DNA from: Lentimicrobiaceae bacterium
GTDB lineage: Bacteria > Bacteroidota > Bacteroidia > Bacteroidales > WCHB1-69
DNA: 6,782 bases
NCBI GenBank assembly: GCA_009787675.1
Contig: WQSU01000139.1
Location: forward strand, 1 to 6,782
Direction: 5' to 3'
A program made the position numbers and the translations under genes. Positions 1 through 6,350 of the stretch are shown in pieces; within the stretch, counting starts at the first letter, position 1; each line of letters opens with the position of its first letter. Under the pieces are notes generated by a model. It had not been told where the DNA came from. It was given only the letters and a program-made list of their open reading frames with translations, and did no database searches.

Positions 1-1312
1 AGAAAATATGATTATCTCCGACCCCAAGGGAGAATTGCATCAAAAAACAAGTGGTCTGGCGGCGGCTAAAGGATACACAACAATTTTATTGGATTTTCGT
101 AATTTAGAGAGAAGCAGTGATTCGTGGAATCCTCTTGAGATGATTTATGATCTATACCACGACGGGAAAGGACATGAGGCGAATACACTTATAAAAAAAA
201 TGCTAAATACGATTTCAGAAGGTCAACGAAGAAGTTCCAAGGAACCTTATTGGACGAATATGGCATGTCTTCAATTATATGCTTATCTTAAATTTTTCAT
301 CGCCACTTCAACAAAGAAGGAGGCAAATTTTTATAATTTTTGCAAGTTTTTCATTTCAAATAACTCTAAAGAGCGAGCGGAAGAATTGTCCAACTTTGTT
401 GCTAAAGGGTCTGATGAACACGAAGCATTCCTCGCAAGCACTAAAAATGCTGATAATACCTACAATTGTATCTGCTCTTCTGCTGTTGAAATACTCCAGA
501 TGTTTATACAAAATTATAAATTAGGACAAGTGCTTTCAAAATCCTCATTTGATTTACGTCAGTTATTGAAAAGTAAAACTGCAATCTACATAGTGATTCC
601 GGATGAGGAGACAACGCTATATCCGTTAATTTCTATATTCGTAAAGGCAACATACGAGCTTCTCATACAAGAAGCTCAGCAGCAGAAAGATAGACCGGAA
701 TTGCCAACGCGTGTAAATTATGTGCTGGATGAGTTCGGGAATCTTCCTCCACTTCCCGATTTCAGCGCTCAAATTTCTGCAGGACGATCAAGAAATATTC
801 GATTTTTTTTATTTGTGCAAAGTTTATCTCAAATCGAAGAAAAATACGGACCTTGTACCACAAAAACAATTATTGGAAATACAGAAAATCTAATCTTCCT
901 CTCAAGTAGGGAAGAAAGCTTATTAAAATACTTTGAATTCCTATGTGGCAAACGATATTTCAAAGATCTAAAAGGCGGTTTAGCTGGCGAATCATTGATC
1001 TCAACGTCAGAGCTACAGCGATTAAAAAAACAGAGATGCTATAGCCAAGCATTGATTTTATATTCGCGCCACTACCCTTTTATTGCAGAGCTTCCTGACG
1101 AGGAATTATATCAGGTTGGAAATTATTCTCCTGTAAAATCGAAAGAAAAACAATTGCCAAAAATTACACCATACGATGTGCATAAAATCACAAATGAAAT
1201 TAAGGATGGAAAGAGATCCATTGTATTCTCTGAAGAAGTTCACGGAGAACAGCGTTTTTTTGACAAAAAAGAAATAAAAGACATAAAAGACTCAGATATC
1301 TGGGACTGGTAA
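1..1312 (+). CDS. VirD4/TraG-family type IV coupling protein, C-terminal part (5' end outside window)
   Basis: This is the ATPase that brings the DNA-relaxase complex to a type IV secretion channel at the inner membrane during conjugation. The frame is open to the left edge, and the ATG at 8 sits inside the conserved block before DPKGEL. It is therefore not the true start: the membrane anchor and Walker A (P-loop) lie upstream. Counting from that ATG, visible motifs are DPKGEL (5-10), DSWNPL (38-43), the Walker B strand LDEFGNL (240-246), the arginine-containing GRSRNIR (259-265) and FVQSLSQ (269-275), all in the order typical of VirD4/TraG proteins. The all-alpha domain probably lies between about 50 and 190. 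The last 60 residues or so are a charged tail without recognised motifs. The reading frame is intact to its TAA. As I recall the families, the motif wording resembles Firmicutes-type VirD4 proteins as well as Bacteroidota ones. Family assignment is secure; the transfer system it serves is not visible. Confidence 0.93.
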   Translation, partial: ENMIISDPKGELHQKTSGLAAAKGYTTILLDFRNLERSSDSWNPLEMIYDLYHDGKGHEANTLIKKMLNTISEGQRRSSKEPYWTNMACLQLYAYLKFFIATSTKKEANFYNFCKFFISNNSKERAEELSNFVAKGSDEHEAFLASTKNADNTYNCICSSAVEILQMFIQNYKLGQVLSKSSFDLRQLLKSKTAIYIVIPDEETTLYPLISIFVKATYELLIQEAQQQKDRPELPTRVNYVLDEFGNLPPLPDFSAQISAGRSRNIRFFLFVQSLSQIEEKYGPCTTKTIIGNTENLIFLSSREESLLKYFEFLCGKRYFKDLKGGLAGESLISTSELQRLKKQRCYSQALILYSRHYPFIAELPDEELYQVGNYSPVKSKEKQLPKITPYDVHKITNEIKDGKRSIVFSEEVHGEQRFFDKKEIKDIKDSDIWDW

Positions 1313-1362
1313 AAAACACTTCTGAAAAACAATAATAAATTTAACGCTAAAAAAACAAAACA

Positions 1363-2592
1363 ATGAAAACAACACAAAAATCAGCAAAAAAGAGCAATGA
1401 CTCATCCGTGATAACGATGACAACAACCAAGCCCAGAGTTATTCTTAAAATCGCAGGAGAAGGCGAAATAACTATTGATTGGGGTGATGGAGCTAAAGAA
1501 ACTAAATCATTACGGCCTTTTGACGTAGACTTTTACGGTTCTGACAGAGAATATGCCCACAATTATTCCGACGATGGTGAGCGAACAATAAAAATTGAAG
1601 GCGGAAAAATAACAAATATCAAATGCTCCAATAACAAATTAAGTTCGTTGGACGTCAGTCGTGCGATTAACCTTATAGAGTTAATGTGCTCCGAAAATGA
1701 AATAGTTGATCTGGATTTAACATACAATGTTTCCCTCAGAGAGCTCTTTTGTTCGGAAAATCGTCTTGAGAACTTGGATATTTCGAATAACCATGCATTA
1801 GAAGTATTGGATTGCAATACTAATTTTTTGAAAGGTCATCTTGATATATCAAACAACAAGGAGCTCGTAGTTGTCAATTGCAATACAAATAATCTCACAG
1901 GAATAAATACTGCGGGAAACTTGAAGCTAAAGTTTTTCAGATGCGATAACAACCGGATATCACAGCTCGATCTCACTAAAAACGCAGCACTGCTCGATTT
2001 GCAGTGTTCAGATAACCAGCTACAAGTGCTATCCGTTTCAGAGAACGCCAACCTCTTGACGCTAAAGTGTTCACATAATCTTTTAGAAAATTTGAGTGTT
2101 AATAAGGGCATAAAAGAGCTCTCCTGCCACAACAACCATCTCTCAAATTTAGATGTTGCCGATTGCGAAAATTTAGATGAATTAACCTACCATTCAAATA
2201 AAATGTCTGATATATCTCAGGTATTGTCGGGTCTTAAAATTCAGATGAAAAATTTCGACACAGAAAAAGAAGCTTCAAACAAATTTGCATTAAGCACACC
2301 TCTCTTCAAAATTGAAGGCGGCAGATATGAAATTTACCTTGTTGAGGATAATGGAAAGTTTTATTTGTCTGATGAAGGAGCTACTTATCAAGAATTAGAT
2401 CGTATCTTCGAACTGAAAGAACAAGATGTGGTCCGCAATCTTAAAGCAATCCTGCAACAATACAATTGTCACCGGCACAAAGAAAATAATTCTTTTAGGA
2501 TAGAATGTACACCAAAAGACGCACACATCAAATTAAGCTACTTGACACAATGTCTTTCGTTCATGCTGAACATGAAAATTTTCTATGTGTAA
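1363..2592 (+). CDS. Leucine-rich-repeat protein with C-terminal DUF1828-like domain, probably cytoplasmic
   Basis: 409 residues with no signal peptide, lipobox or membrane segment; the N-terminus is Lys/Ser/Thr-rich and polar. Residues 25-80 form a PKD-like beta module with the signature IDWGDG (38-43), as seen before LRRs in many Bacteroidota proteins. Residues 83-290 contain ten LRRs, mostly 21 residues long, with pattern LxxLxCSxNxLxxLDVSxN. The repeats start near 83, 104, 125, 146, 168, 189, 210, 231, 250 and 271; the fourth is 22 and the eighth 19 residues, and the last loses its Cys. Such solenoids usually bind protein partners. Residues 310-405 are a separate domain: a strand-rich start (RYEIYLVEDNGKFYLSDEG), then helices, reminiscent of DUF1828 (a compact alpha/beta domain with a 'tDDG' turn). 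That match is from memory and moderate. The start at 1363 follows an A-rich leader 50 nt after the coupling gene stop, so cotranscription is plausible. Function is unknown; an intracellular sensing or binding role is inference. Confidence 0.85.
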   Translation: MKTTQKSAKKSNDSSVITMTTTKPRVILKIAGEGEITIDWGDGAKETKSLRPFDVDFYGSDREYAHNYSDDGERTIKIEGGKITNIKCSNNKLSSLDVSRAINLIELMCSENEIVDLDLTYNVSLRELFCSENRLENLDISNNHALEVLDCNTNFLKGHLDISNNKELVVVNCNTNNLTGINTAGNLKLKFFRCDNNRISQLDLTKNAALLDLQCSDNQLQVLSVSENANLLTLKCSHNLLENLSVNKGIKELSCHNNHLSNLDVADCENLDELTYHSNKMSDISQVLSGLKIQMKNFDTEKEASNKFALSTPLFKIEGGRYEIYLVEDNGKFYLSDEGATYQELDRIFELKEQDVVRNLKAILQQYNCHRHKENNSFRIECTPKDAHIKLSYLTQCLSFMLNMKIFYV

Positions 2593-2667
2593 AACTTCTG
2601 AAATTTAGTTTTCCACAGACAAAACTCATAAATACAAACATTTTTTTCAAATTAATATTTCAAAATC

Positions 2668-3486
2668 ATGAACCTAATAACCATAACAAGCGATTGGGGA
2701 ACAAACGACCACTATTCAGCTACAGTAAAAGCTAATATCTACAGGCATTCCCCAGATGCTAAAATTTTGGATATTACACACCATATTCCTGCGTTTGATA
2801 TTGGCAAAGCGGCTTATTTCATTCGAAATGTGTATCCACATTCGCCAGATGGAACAGTACACATCATTGGCGTAGACACGATTCCCGACAAGAACCGCTC
2901 ACACTTGATTATGTGTTATCGTAATCAGTTTTTTGTTGGAACTGACAATGGAATTTTTTCGTTGCTTATTCCGAGAGGGGAAAAGCCAAGTGCGGTTTAC
3001 AAAATCATAGAAATGCAAAATCACGATAACCGTACGTTTCCAAGTCGAGATTTGTTTGCAAAAATCGCTACACGTTTAGCATCGGGAACTCCACCGGAAA
3101 AATTCGGAGAGCCTTCGCAAATCCTTAATCGTATTACACCGTCTTTGCCGATTGAGCGTAAAGCAAAAATACCCGGAACTGAAATTTTTTACCCCGAAAT
3201 TGCGGGTAGAGTAACCCATATTGACAGCTATGGAAATGTAAATACAAATATTCATCAATCGAAATTCAACAGATTGAAATCGCAGGCTTCGCATTTCAGA
3301 ATTTTTTATGGTGGAAATGATTTTATTGATAGAATCTCTATGGATTATTCGGATGTTGGCATAGCGAAGGAGTTAGCTTTGTTTGCAAGCGATGGCTGTT
3401 TGCAAATCGCAATGAATCGTGCGAATGCAGCTGGTTTGCTCGGAATAAAAAAAGACTCTGCTATTATAATTCGATTTAGGAACTAA
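2668..3486 (+). CDS. SAM hydroxide adenosyltransferase (SAM hydrolase, DUF62) family protein, active-site variant
   Basis: Family members split S-adenosylmethionine into adenosine and methionine; the fluorinase and chlorinase are relatives using halide instead of water. The 272 residues match the full family length and contain both domains. N-terminal landmarks are TSDWG (7-11), ILDITHHIPAFDI (33-45), GTVHIIGVD (62-70), GTDNG (91-95) and RDLFA (127-131). C-terminal landmarks are HIDSYGNVNTN (184-194) and a closing GCLQIAMNRANAAGLLG (243-259). The usual VDPGVGTxRR loop is rewritten as VDTIPDKNR, but Asp70 and Arg77 keep the seven-residue spacing of the catalytic Asp and Arg. The usual catalytic His in TFHGRD is Pro125 here (TFPSRD). 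Bacteroidota homologues are often divergent at these sites, so this may be a clade feature rather than decay. The protein is soluble with no export signal. It lies 75 nt after the LRR gene on the same strand. Family certain; hydrolase activity uncertain. Confidence 0.9.
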   Translation: MNLITITSDWGTNDHYSATVKANIYRHSPDAKILDITHHIPAFDIGKAAYFIRNVYPHSPDGTVHIIGVDTIPDKNRSHLIMCYRNQFFVGTDNGIFSLLIPRGEKPSAVYKIIEMQNHDNRTFPSRDLFAKIATRLASGTPPEKFGEPSQILNRITPSLPIERKAKIPGTEIFYPEIAGRVTHIDSYGNVNTNIHQSKFNRLKSQASHFRIFYGGNDFIDRISMDYSDVGIAKELALFASDGCLQIAMNRANAAGLLGIKKDSAIIIRFRN

Positions 3487-3538
3487 CAAAAATTTTTAGT
3501 AGCTTCGTACGAAATTAATCAAATTAAAACAGAAAATT

Positions 3539-4318
3539 ATGGAAACAAACACAGAAAAAAAATGTCTTAACAAAATGGAGTCAATAGATTCCCTTTTCAA
3601 AGCAGCTCAAGATGGAAGTATTGAAGCTCAATTTACACTTGGTCACCGATACAACGATGGGATTGGGGTTGAAAAAGACATGGGATTGGCATTTTTTTGG
3701 TGGCACATGGTCGCTGAACAAGGAGAGGCATCGGCACAGTTTAATGTTGGCAACTGTTACAACAAAGGCGATGGGGTTGCTAAAAACGAAAAACAAGCAA
3801 TTTTTTGGTGGAATAAAGCTGCAGAACAAGGACATCCTAAAGCTCAGTTTGCGTTAGCAAATTGTTATGCTCTTGGCGACGTCGTAGATGAAAACCATGA
3901 GCGTGCAACATTTTTGGCACGAAAGGCTGCAGAACAAGGTCATGCAAAGGCACAATTTTGGTTAGGGCTCTGCTATATTGAGGGTAGTTTTGGGCTAATC
4001 AAAGACGAACAGCAAGGCTTAGATTGGGTTCGCAAATCTGCTGAGCAAGGAGACGCAAATGCTCAGCATCGGTTAGGGTTTTGTTACTACTTTAATAGCG
4101 GTTTAGCCAAAGATGATAAACAGGCTGTATATTGGTGGCGTAAGGCAGCAGAGCAAGGACAGGCAATGGCACAATTTTGTTTGGGTAATCGTTATTATGA
4201 TGGTGAAGGCGTAGAAGAAGACCTTGAACAGGCTCTGTTTTGGTGGAGTAAGGCAGCAGAGCAAGGATTCGCAGACGCTCAACAAAGTTTAGACGAAATA
4301 AAAAACAATAAATTATAA
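3539..4318 (+). CDS. Sel1-like repeat (SLR) protein, cytoplasmic
   Basis: 259 residues made almost entirely of Sel1 repeats, TPR-like helix pairs that form a solenoid for protein-protein contacts. After a 26-residue polar cap come six repeats of 36 residues (the fourth has 37) at 27-62, 63-98, 99-134, 135-171, 172-207 and 208-243, then half a repeat that caps the end. The consensus is AQFxLGxxYxxGxGVxxDxxxAxFWWxKAAEQG. The FWW/YWW helix-B motif is kept in repeats 1, 2, 5 and 6 but lost in 3 (FLA) and 4 (LDW), so the middle differs in surface. There is no signal peptide, unlike many Sel1 proteins that are exported. The start at 3539 is taken because of the A-rich leader before it; Met13 at 3575 is an alternative. 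The next gene begins 12 nt after the stop, so the two are probably cotranscribed. No catalytic domain is seen; a scaffold or adaptor role is inferred from the fold. Confidence 0.93.
   Translation: METNTEKKCLNKMESIDSLFKAAQDGSIEAQFTLGHRYNDGIGVEKDMGLAFFWWHMVAEQGEASAQFNVGNCYNKGDGVAKNEKQAIFWWNKAAEQGHPKAQFALANCYALGDVVDENHERATFLARKAAEQGHAKAQFWLGLCYIEGSFGLIKDEQQGLDWVRKSAEQGDANAQHRLGFCYYFNSGLAKDDKQAVYWWRKAAEQGQAMAQFCLGNRYYDGEGVEEDLEQALFWWSKAAEQGFADAQQSLDEIKNNKL
3617..4267 (+). repeat. Six tandem ~108-bp coding repeats (Sel1 units)
   Basis: The Sel1 units repeat at DNA level about every 108 bp. They are most alike at the unit ends, which encode KAAEQG (for example gcagaacaagg or gcagagcaagg at each junction). 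The fourth unit carries one extra codon. Units are diverged rather than identical, so the array looks old, though the junctions could still allow slippage or recombination. Confidence 0.8.
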
Positions 4319-4330
4319 AAATAAATCATC

Positions 4331-4672
4331 ATGAAACGTATCTTCTTGCTTGTCTTGCTGGGCATGTTATTCATGCCGTGCTTACTAGCACAACAAAGAA
4401 ACCCAATGCTCCAAAACACAGTCCCAATGAGACGTGGAAACATCGTTGTAGTTGACCGATGGAATGCAGAGTTGAGAATGTCGGATATTACTTATGAAAA
4501 TTTCCGGCAATTGGAAAGAAATGTTACTGCTCTGCAAAGAACAACTCGTGATTTTCAGAGAACAGTCCAAAATCAAGACCGTCTCATCAGAGAGCAACAA
4601 CGAACAATCGAAACCCTTAACAGAAGACTCGCTACTTTAGAGCGAGATGTGAACACTTTGAGGCGACGGTAA
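4331..4672 (+). CDS. Small exported coiled-coil protein
   Basis: 113 residues, family not recognised. Residues 1-20 are a signal peptide: MKR, then a hydrophobic core, ending in LLA before QQ, a common Bacteroidota cleavage context. The Cys at 17 lacks a lipobox, so a soluble or surface product outside the inner membrane is more likely than a lipoprotein. Residues 21-55 are a short spacer. Residues 58-110 fit one unbroken heptad register for eight heptads: position a holds F58, V65, T72, V79, I86, I93, L100, V107 and position d holds L61, L68, F75, Q82, Q89, L96, L103, L110. Beta-branched residues at a and Leu at d favour a parallel dimer; T72, Q82 and Q89 make a polar middle. The surface is rich in Arg and Gln, giving a basic mature protein. 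It follows the Sel1-repeat gene by 12 nt and ends 8 nt from the convergent toxin gene. Role unknown; oligomerisation or binding to an acidic partner in the envelope is inference. Confidence 0.8.
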   Translation: MKRIFLLVLLGMLFMPCLLAQQRNPMLQNTVPMRRGNIVVVDRWNAELRMSDITYENFRQLERNVTALQRTTRDFQRTVQNQDRLIREQQRTIETLNRRLATLERDVNTLRRR

Positions 4673-4680
4673 ATTTACCG
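4667..4680. other. 14-bp perfect palindrome between convergent genes (possible weak bidirectional hairpin)
   Basis: CGGTAAATTTACCG reads the same on both strands. It contains the last codon and stop of the coiled-coil gene and reaches the stop of the toxin gene at 4681. As RNA it could form a 5-bp stem with an AATT loop. No T-tract follows on either strand, so it is not a standard intrinsic terminator. It could still pause or protect the converging transcripts, or be a protein-binding site. Confidence 0.4.
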
Positions 4681-5670
4681 CTACTCGTTAATTCTCCTGC
4701 AAATCAACTTTATTTCGTCTATCAACTCCTCAAATCCGGGAGCATCGCCAACAATCATATTTCCTCGCATTTCGATGTAATCTTGTTTCCATCGTGGCAT
4801 AAGTTCCGCAGACGGAATTGGATTTAGATTTGGCGGAAAATGTGAGGTATAATCAACACCTTTCATTTTTGAAAATCGTTCTCTGTGTGCAACGATGGAT
4901 TTGTACAATTCTTTGTCAGCAATCGCTTTTTCCGCAAACGGCGTTTTGTTGATTTGGCAAATGTCATAGAAATGGCGACTTCTGCCGTCTATCAGCATTT
5001 TTTCAACCGGACGCTGGTGTTCCTCGTGCAAAAGAAAAAGTTTTTCCAAAAACGTGCGTTCGGGATTTACACATTGTATGTTTACATTTTCATCGGCAAA
5101 CGGCTGTTCGGGAAAATGTTCGCCAATCAACGACCGAAATGAGCAAACCGTAGAAGGCTCCATCAACGAACGACTGCCGATTTCTAACAACACAGACGGT
5201 TTCACATAAGCAGGATATTCCGCTACAGCAGGATAGACAACTTCAATCTTTACTGGGTCTTCATCAGACACATCTTCTCTGCCGATAACCGAAAATTTAA
5301 CACCGGCTATTCCTGCATCATCAAAGGTTTTTTGTAAAGCAGAACGAAAATCATTGGCAAGATATTGACTCGATGCCTTTCTCAATTTGGTAATTTGCGA
5401 GTTGCTAAGATCGCCCGAAAAACCGAAGAATTCACGGTTTATTGCCAAATCTACATCCTCACTAAAACGATTGATAACACGCCACGCCTTACTGAGCGAA
5501 GTTCCACCTTTGAAAACTAAATTCTCTATAACATCCATTTGGCTTATCAATCGGAGTGTTTGCACGACCCACCAATCTTTTTCGATGATGAATAGTTGAA
5601 AGCTCGTACTTTTGTTAATGTCCTCTAAGACCTGTAATTTTCGGTCGTTTGGCAGATTTATCCAATTCAT
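4681..5670 (-). CDS. abiEii: AbiEii/AbiGii-like nucleotidyltransferase toxin
   Basis: Toxin half of a type IV AbiE toxin-antitoxin or abortive-infection pair. Family members are DNA polymerase beta-like nucleotidyltransferases; some relatives modify tRNA and so stop growth. The ATG at 5668-5670 is chosen because it lies 4 nt after the antitoxin stop. An upstream in-frame ATG at 5730 would overlap the antitoxin by over 50 nt and add 20 residues without family character. From the chosen start the protein has 329 residues, a usual length for the longer AbiEii group. Motifs are GGTSLSK (55-61) and FSEDVDL (69-75), the nucleotide- and metal-binding GGTSL...SxDxD signature with Asp72 and Asp74; then ERTFLEKL (204-211) and RHFYDI (232-237), the conserved C-terminal half motifs. 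All look intact, so the toxin is probably active. It shares the antitoxin promoter. The target cannot be read from sequence. Confidence 0.92.
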   Translation of the reverse strand: MNWINLPNDRKLQVLEDINKSTSFQLFIIEKDWWVVQTLRLISQMDVIENLVFKGGTSLSKAWRVINRFSEDVDLAINREFFGFSGDLSNSQITKLRKASSQYLANDFRSALQKTFDDAGIAGVKFSVIGREDVSDEDPVKIEVVYPAVAEYPAYVKPSVLLEIGSRSLMEPSTVCSFRSLIGEHFPEQPFADENVNIQCVNPERTFLEKLFLLHEEHQRPVEKMLIDGRSRHFYDICQINKTPFAEKAIADKELYKSIVAHRERFSKMKGVDYTSHFPPNLNPIPSAELMPRWKQDYIEMRGNMIVGDAPGFEELIDEIKLICRRINE

Positions 5671-5674
5671 AAAT

Positions 5675-6286
5675 TTAGTTGTTTTTGGGTAATGCTTTTT
5701 GCATAATTTCTCTAATCCACATAGGTGCAAACATTATATCGTGTTTCAAGTGCTTTGGATTTTCGTTTTTGAGAATGGTTACTATTCTTTCTATGTGTTC
5801 TTCGGTTACATTGTCTTTCCGAATAGTCTTTAATGCCTGAATTGCTAATGTACTAAGTTCTCCTTTTGTTGCAAAATTCTTTGAAGACGCTTTCCTAAAA
5901 TATACAGGAACTTTGCCAATCATCAATTTTCTTGAATTTCCATCAGTTAAATACACCATTTTCATTGGCAATTGCGTAGAAAGTCCAAGCATATTTTTTG
6001 CATACGAGCCTGTTGGGATAATTCTCGTGTTTTCTTTTTTCATGATGGCACGGACTATTTTGTCTGTGGAGGGCGTCGTTTTTTTTCCTAAAAATTCATT
6101 CATTCTTGGAACTGCATAAAGCCCTCTGCTTACTCGTGCGATTTTTCCCTGTTTTGTCAAATTTTCGAGTGCTTTACTACAAGATTTATAGTTGCCAAAA
6201 TCCACGAAATCGTTTACAACAAACACTTTTTCAGGTCTGCTTCGAGACATTTTTGTAAAAATTTTATTTTCAACGCTTTGTGCCAT
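5675..6286 (-). CDS. abiEi: AbiEi-like antitoxin and transcriptional regulator (DUF6088 type)
   Basis: Antitoxin half of the AbiE pair; in studied systems it neutralises the toxin without stable binding and represses its own promoter. The ATG at 6284-6286 (MAQSVENKIF) gives 203 residues, normal for the family. The frame extends to an ATG at 6379, but the extra 31 residues run through the promoter region, overlap the predicted -7 box and show no family similarity. Residues about 7-60 form a winged helix: the DNA-contact helix is around YKSCSKALENLTKQ (33-46) and the wing is KIARVSRGLYAVP (48-60). Residues 91-124 hold the family core PTGSYAKNMLGLSTQ followed by MVYLTDG. The rest is the C-terminal antitoxin domain. 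It is transcribed first, 4 nt before the toxin start. An 8-bp inverted repeat in its leader is a good candidate operator. Family call is strong; DUF6088 versus classical AbiEi_4 naming is less certain. Confidence 0.9.
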   Translation of the reverse strand: MAQSVENKIFTKMSRSRPEKVFVVNDFVDFGNYKSCSKALENLTKQGKIARVSRGLYAVPRMNEFLGKKTTPSTDKIVRAIMKKENTRIIPTGSYAKNMLGLSTQLPMKMVYLTDGNSRKLMIGKVPVYFRKASSKNFATKGELSTLAIQALKTIRKDNVTEEHIERIVTILKNENPKHLKHDIMFAPMWIREIMQKALPKNN

Positions 6287-6304
6287 TTTGCTTTTTCTGT
6301 TTTG

Positions 6305-6329
6305 TCGCAAAAGTGTTATGTTTTTGCGA
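6305..6329 (-). promoter_or_regulatory. Inverted repeat in abiE leader, candidate AbiEi operator
   Basis: Perfect 8-bp arms TCGCAAAA (6305-6312) and TTTTGCGA (6322-6329) are separated by 9 nt. It lies about 20 nt before the antitoxin start and just downstream of the predicted transcription start. The arm centres are about 17 bp apart, near two helical turns, fitting a protein dimer on one DNA face. AbiEi autorepression through inverted repeats is known in studied systems; its use here is inference. An RNA hairpin in the leader is the alternative. Confidence 0.55.
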
Positions 6330-6350
6330 AAAATACAGTTGGTTTTTTTG

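Noticed and set aside
1336..1343. TAAATTTA before the LRR gene as a promoter -7 box.
   Set aside because: It lacks the final G of TAnnTTTG and has no TTG at the required distance; cotranscription with the coupling gene is simpler.
2505..2735. 76-codon plus-strand frame across the end of the LRR gene and the start of the SAM-hydrolase-like gene.
   Set aside because: It overlaps two confident genes in another frame and its composition looks non-coding.
3539..4318. CRISPR-like or non-coding tandem repeat from the 108-bp periodicity.
   Set aside because: The repeats stay in frame, differ in sequence and encode clear Sel1 units; there are no spacers.
4331..4393. Lipoprotein signal peptide using Cys17 of the small exported protein.
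   Set aside because: The residues before the Cys (LFMP) do not form a lipobox, while an ordinary cleavage site follows at LLA/QQ.
4885..5142. Plus-strand frame of 85 codons inside the toxin gene, and similar frames at 5387-5599 and 6192-6495.
   Set aside because: These are opposite-strand readings of well-supported genes, with no family similarity or start signals of their own.
5671..5730. Longer toxin start at the ATG at 5728-5730, adding 20 residues.
   Set aside because: It would overlap the antitoxin coding region by over 50 nt and adds no family sequence; the ATG at 5670, 4 nt after the antitoxin stop, fits better.
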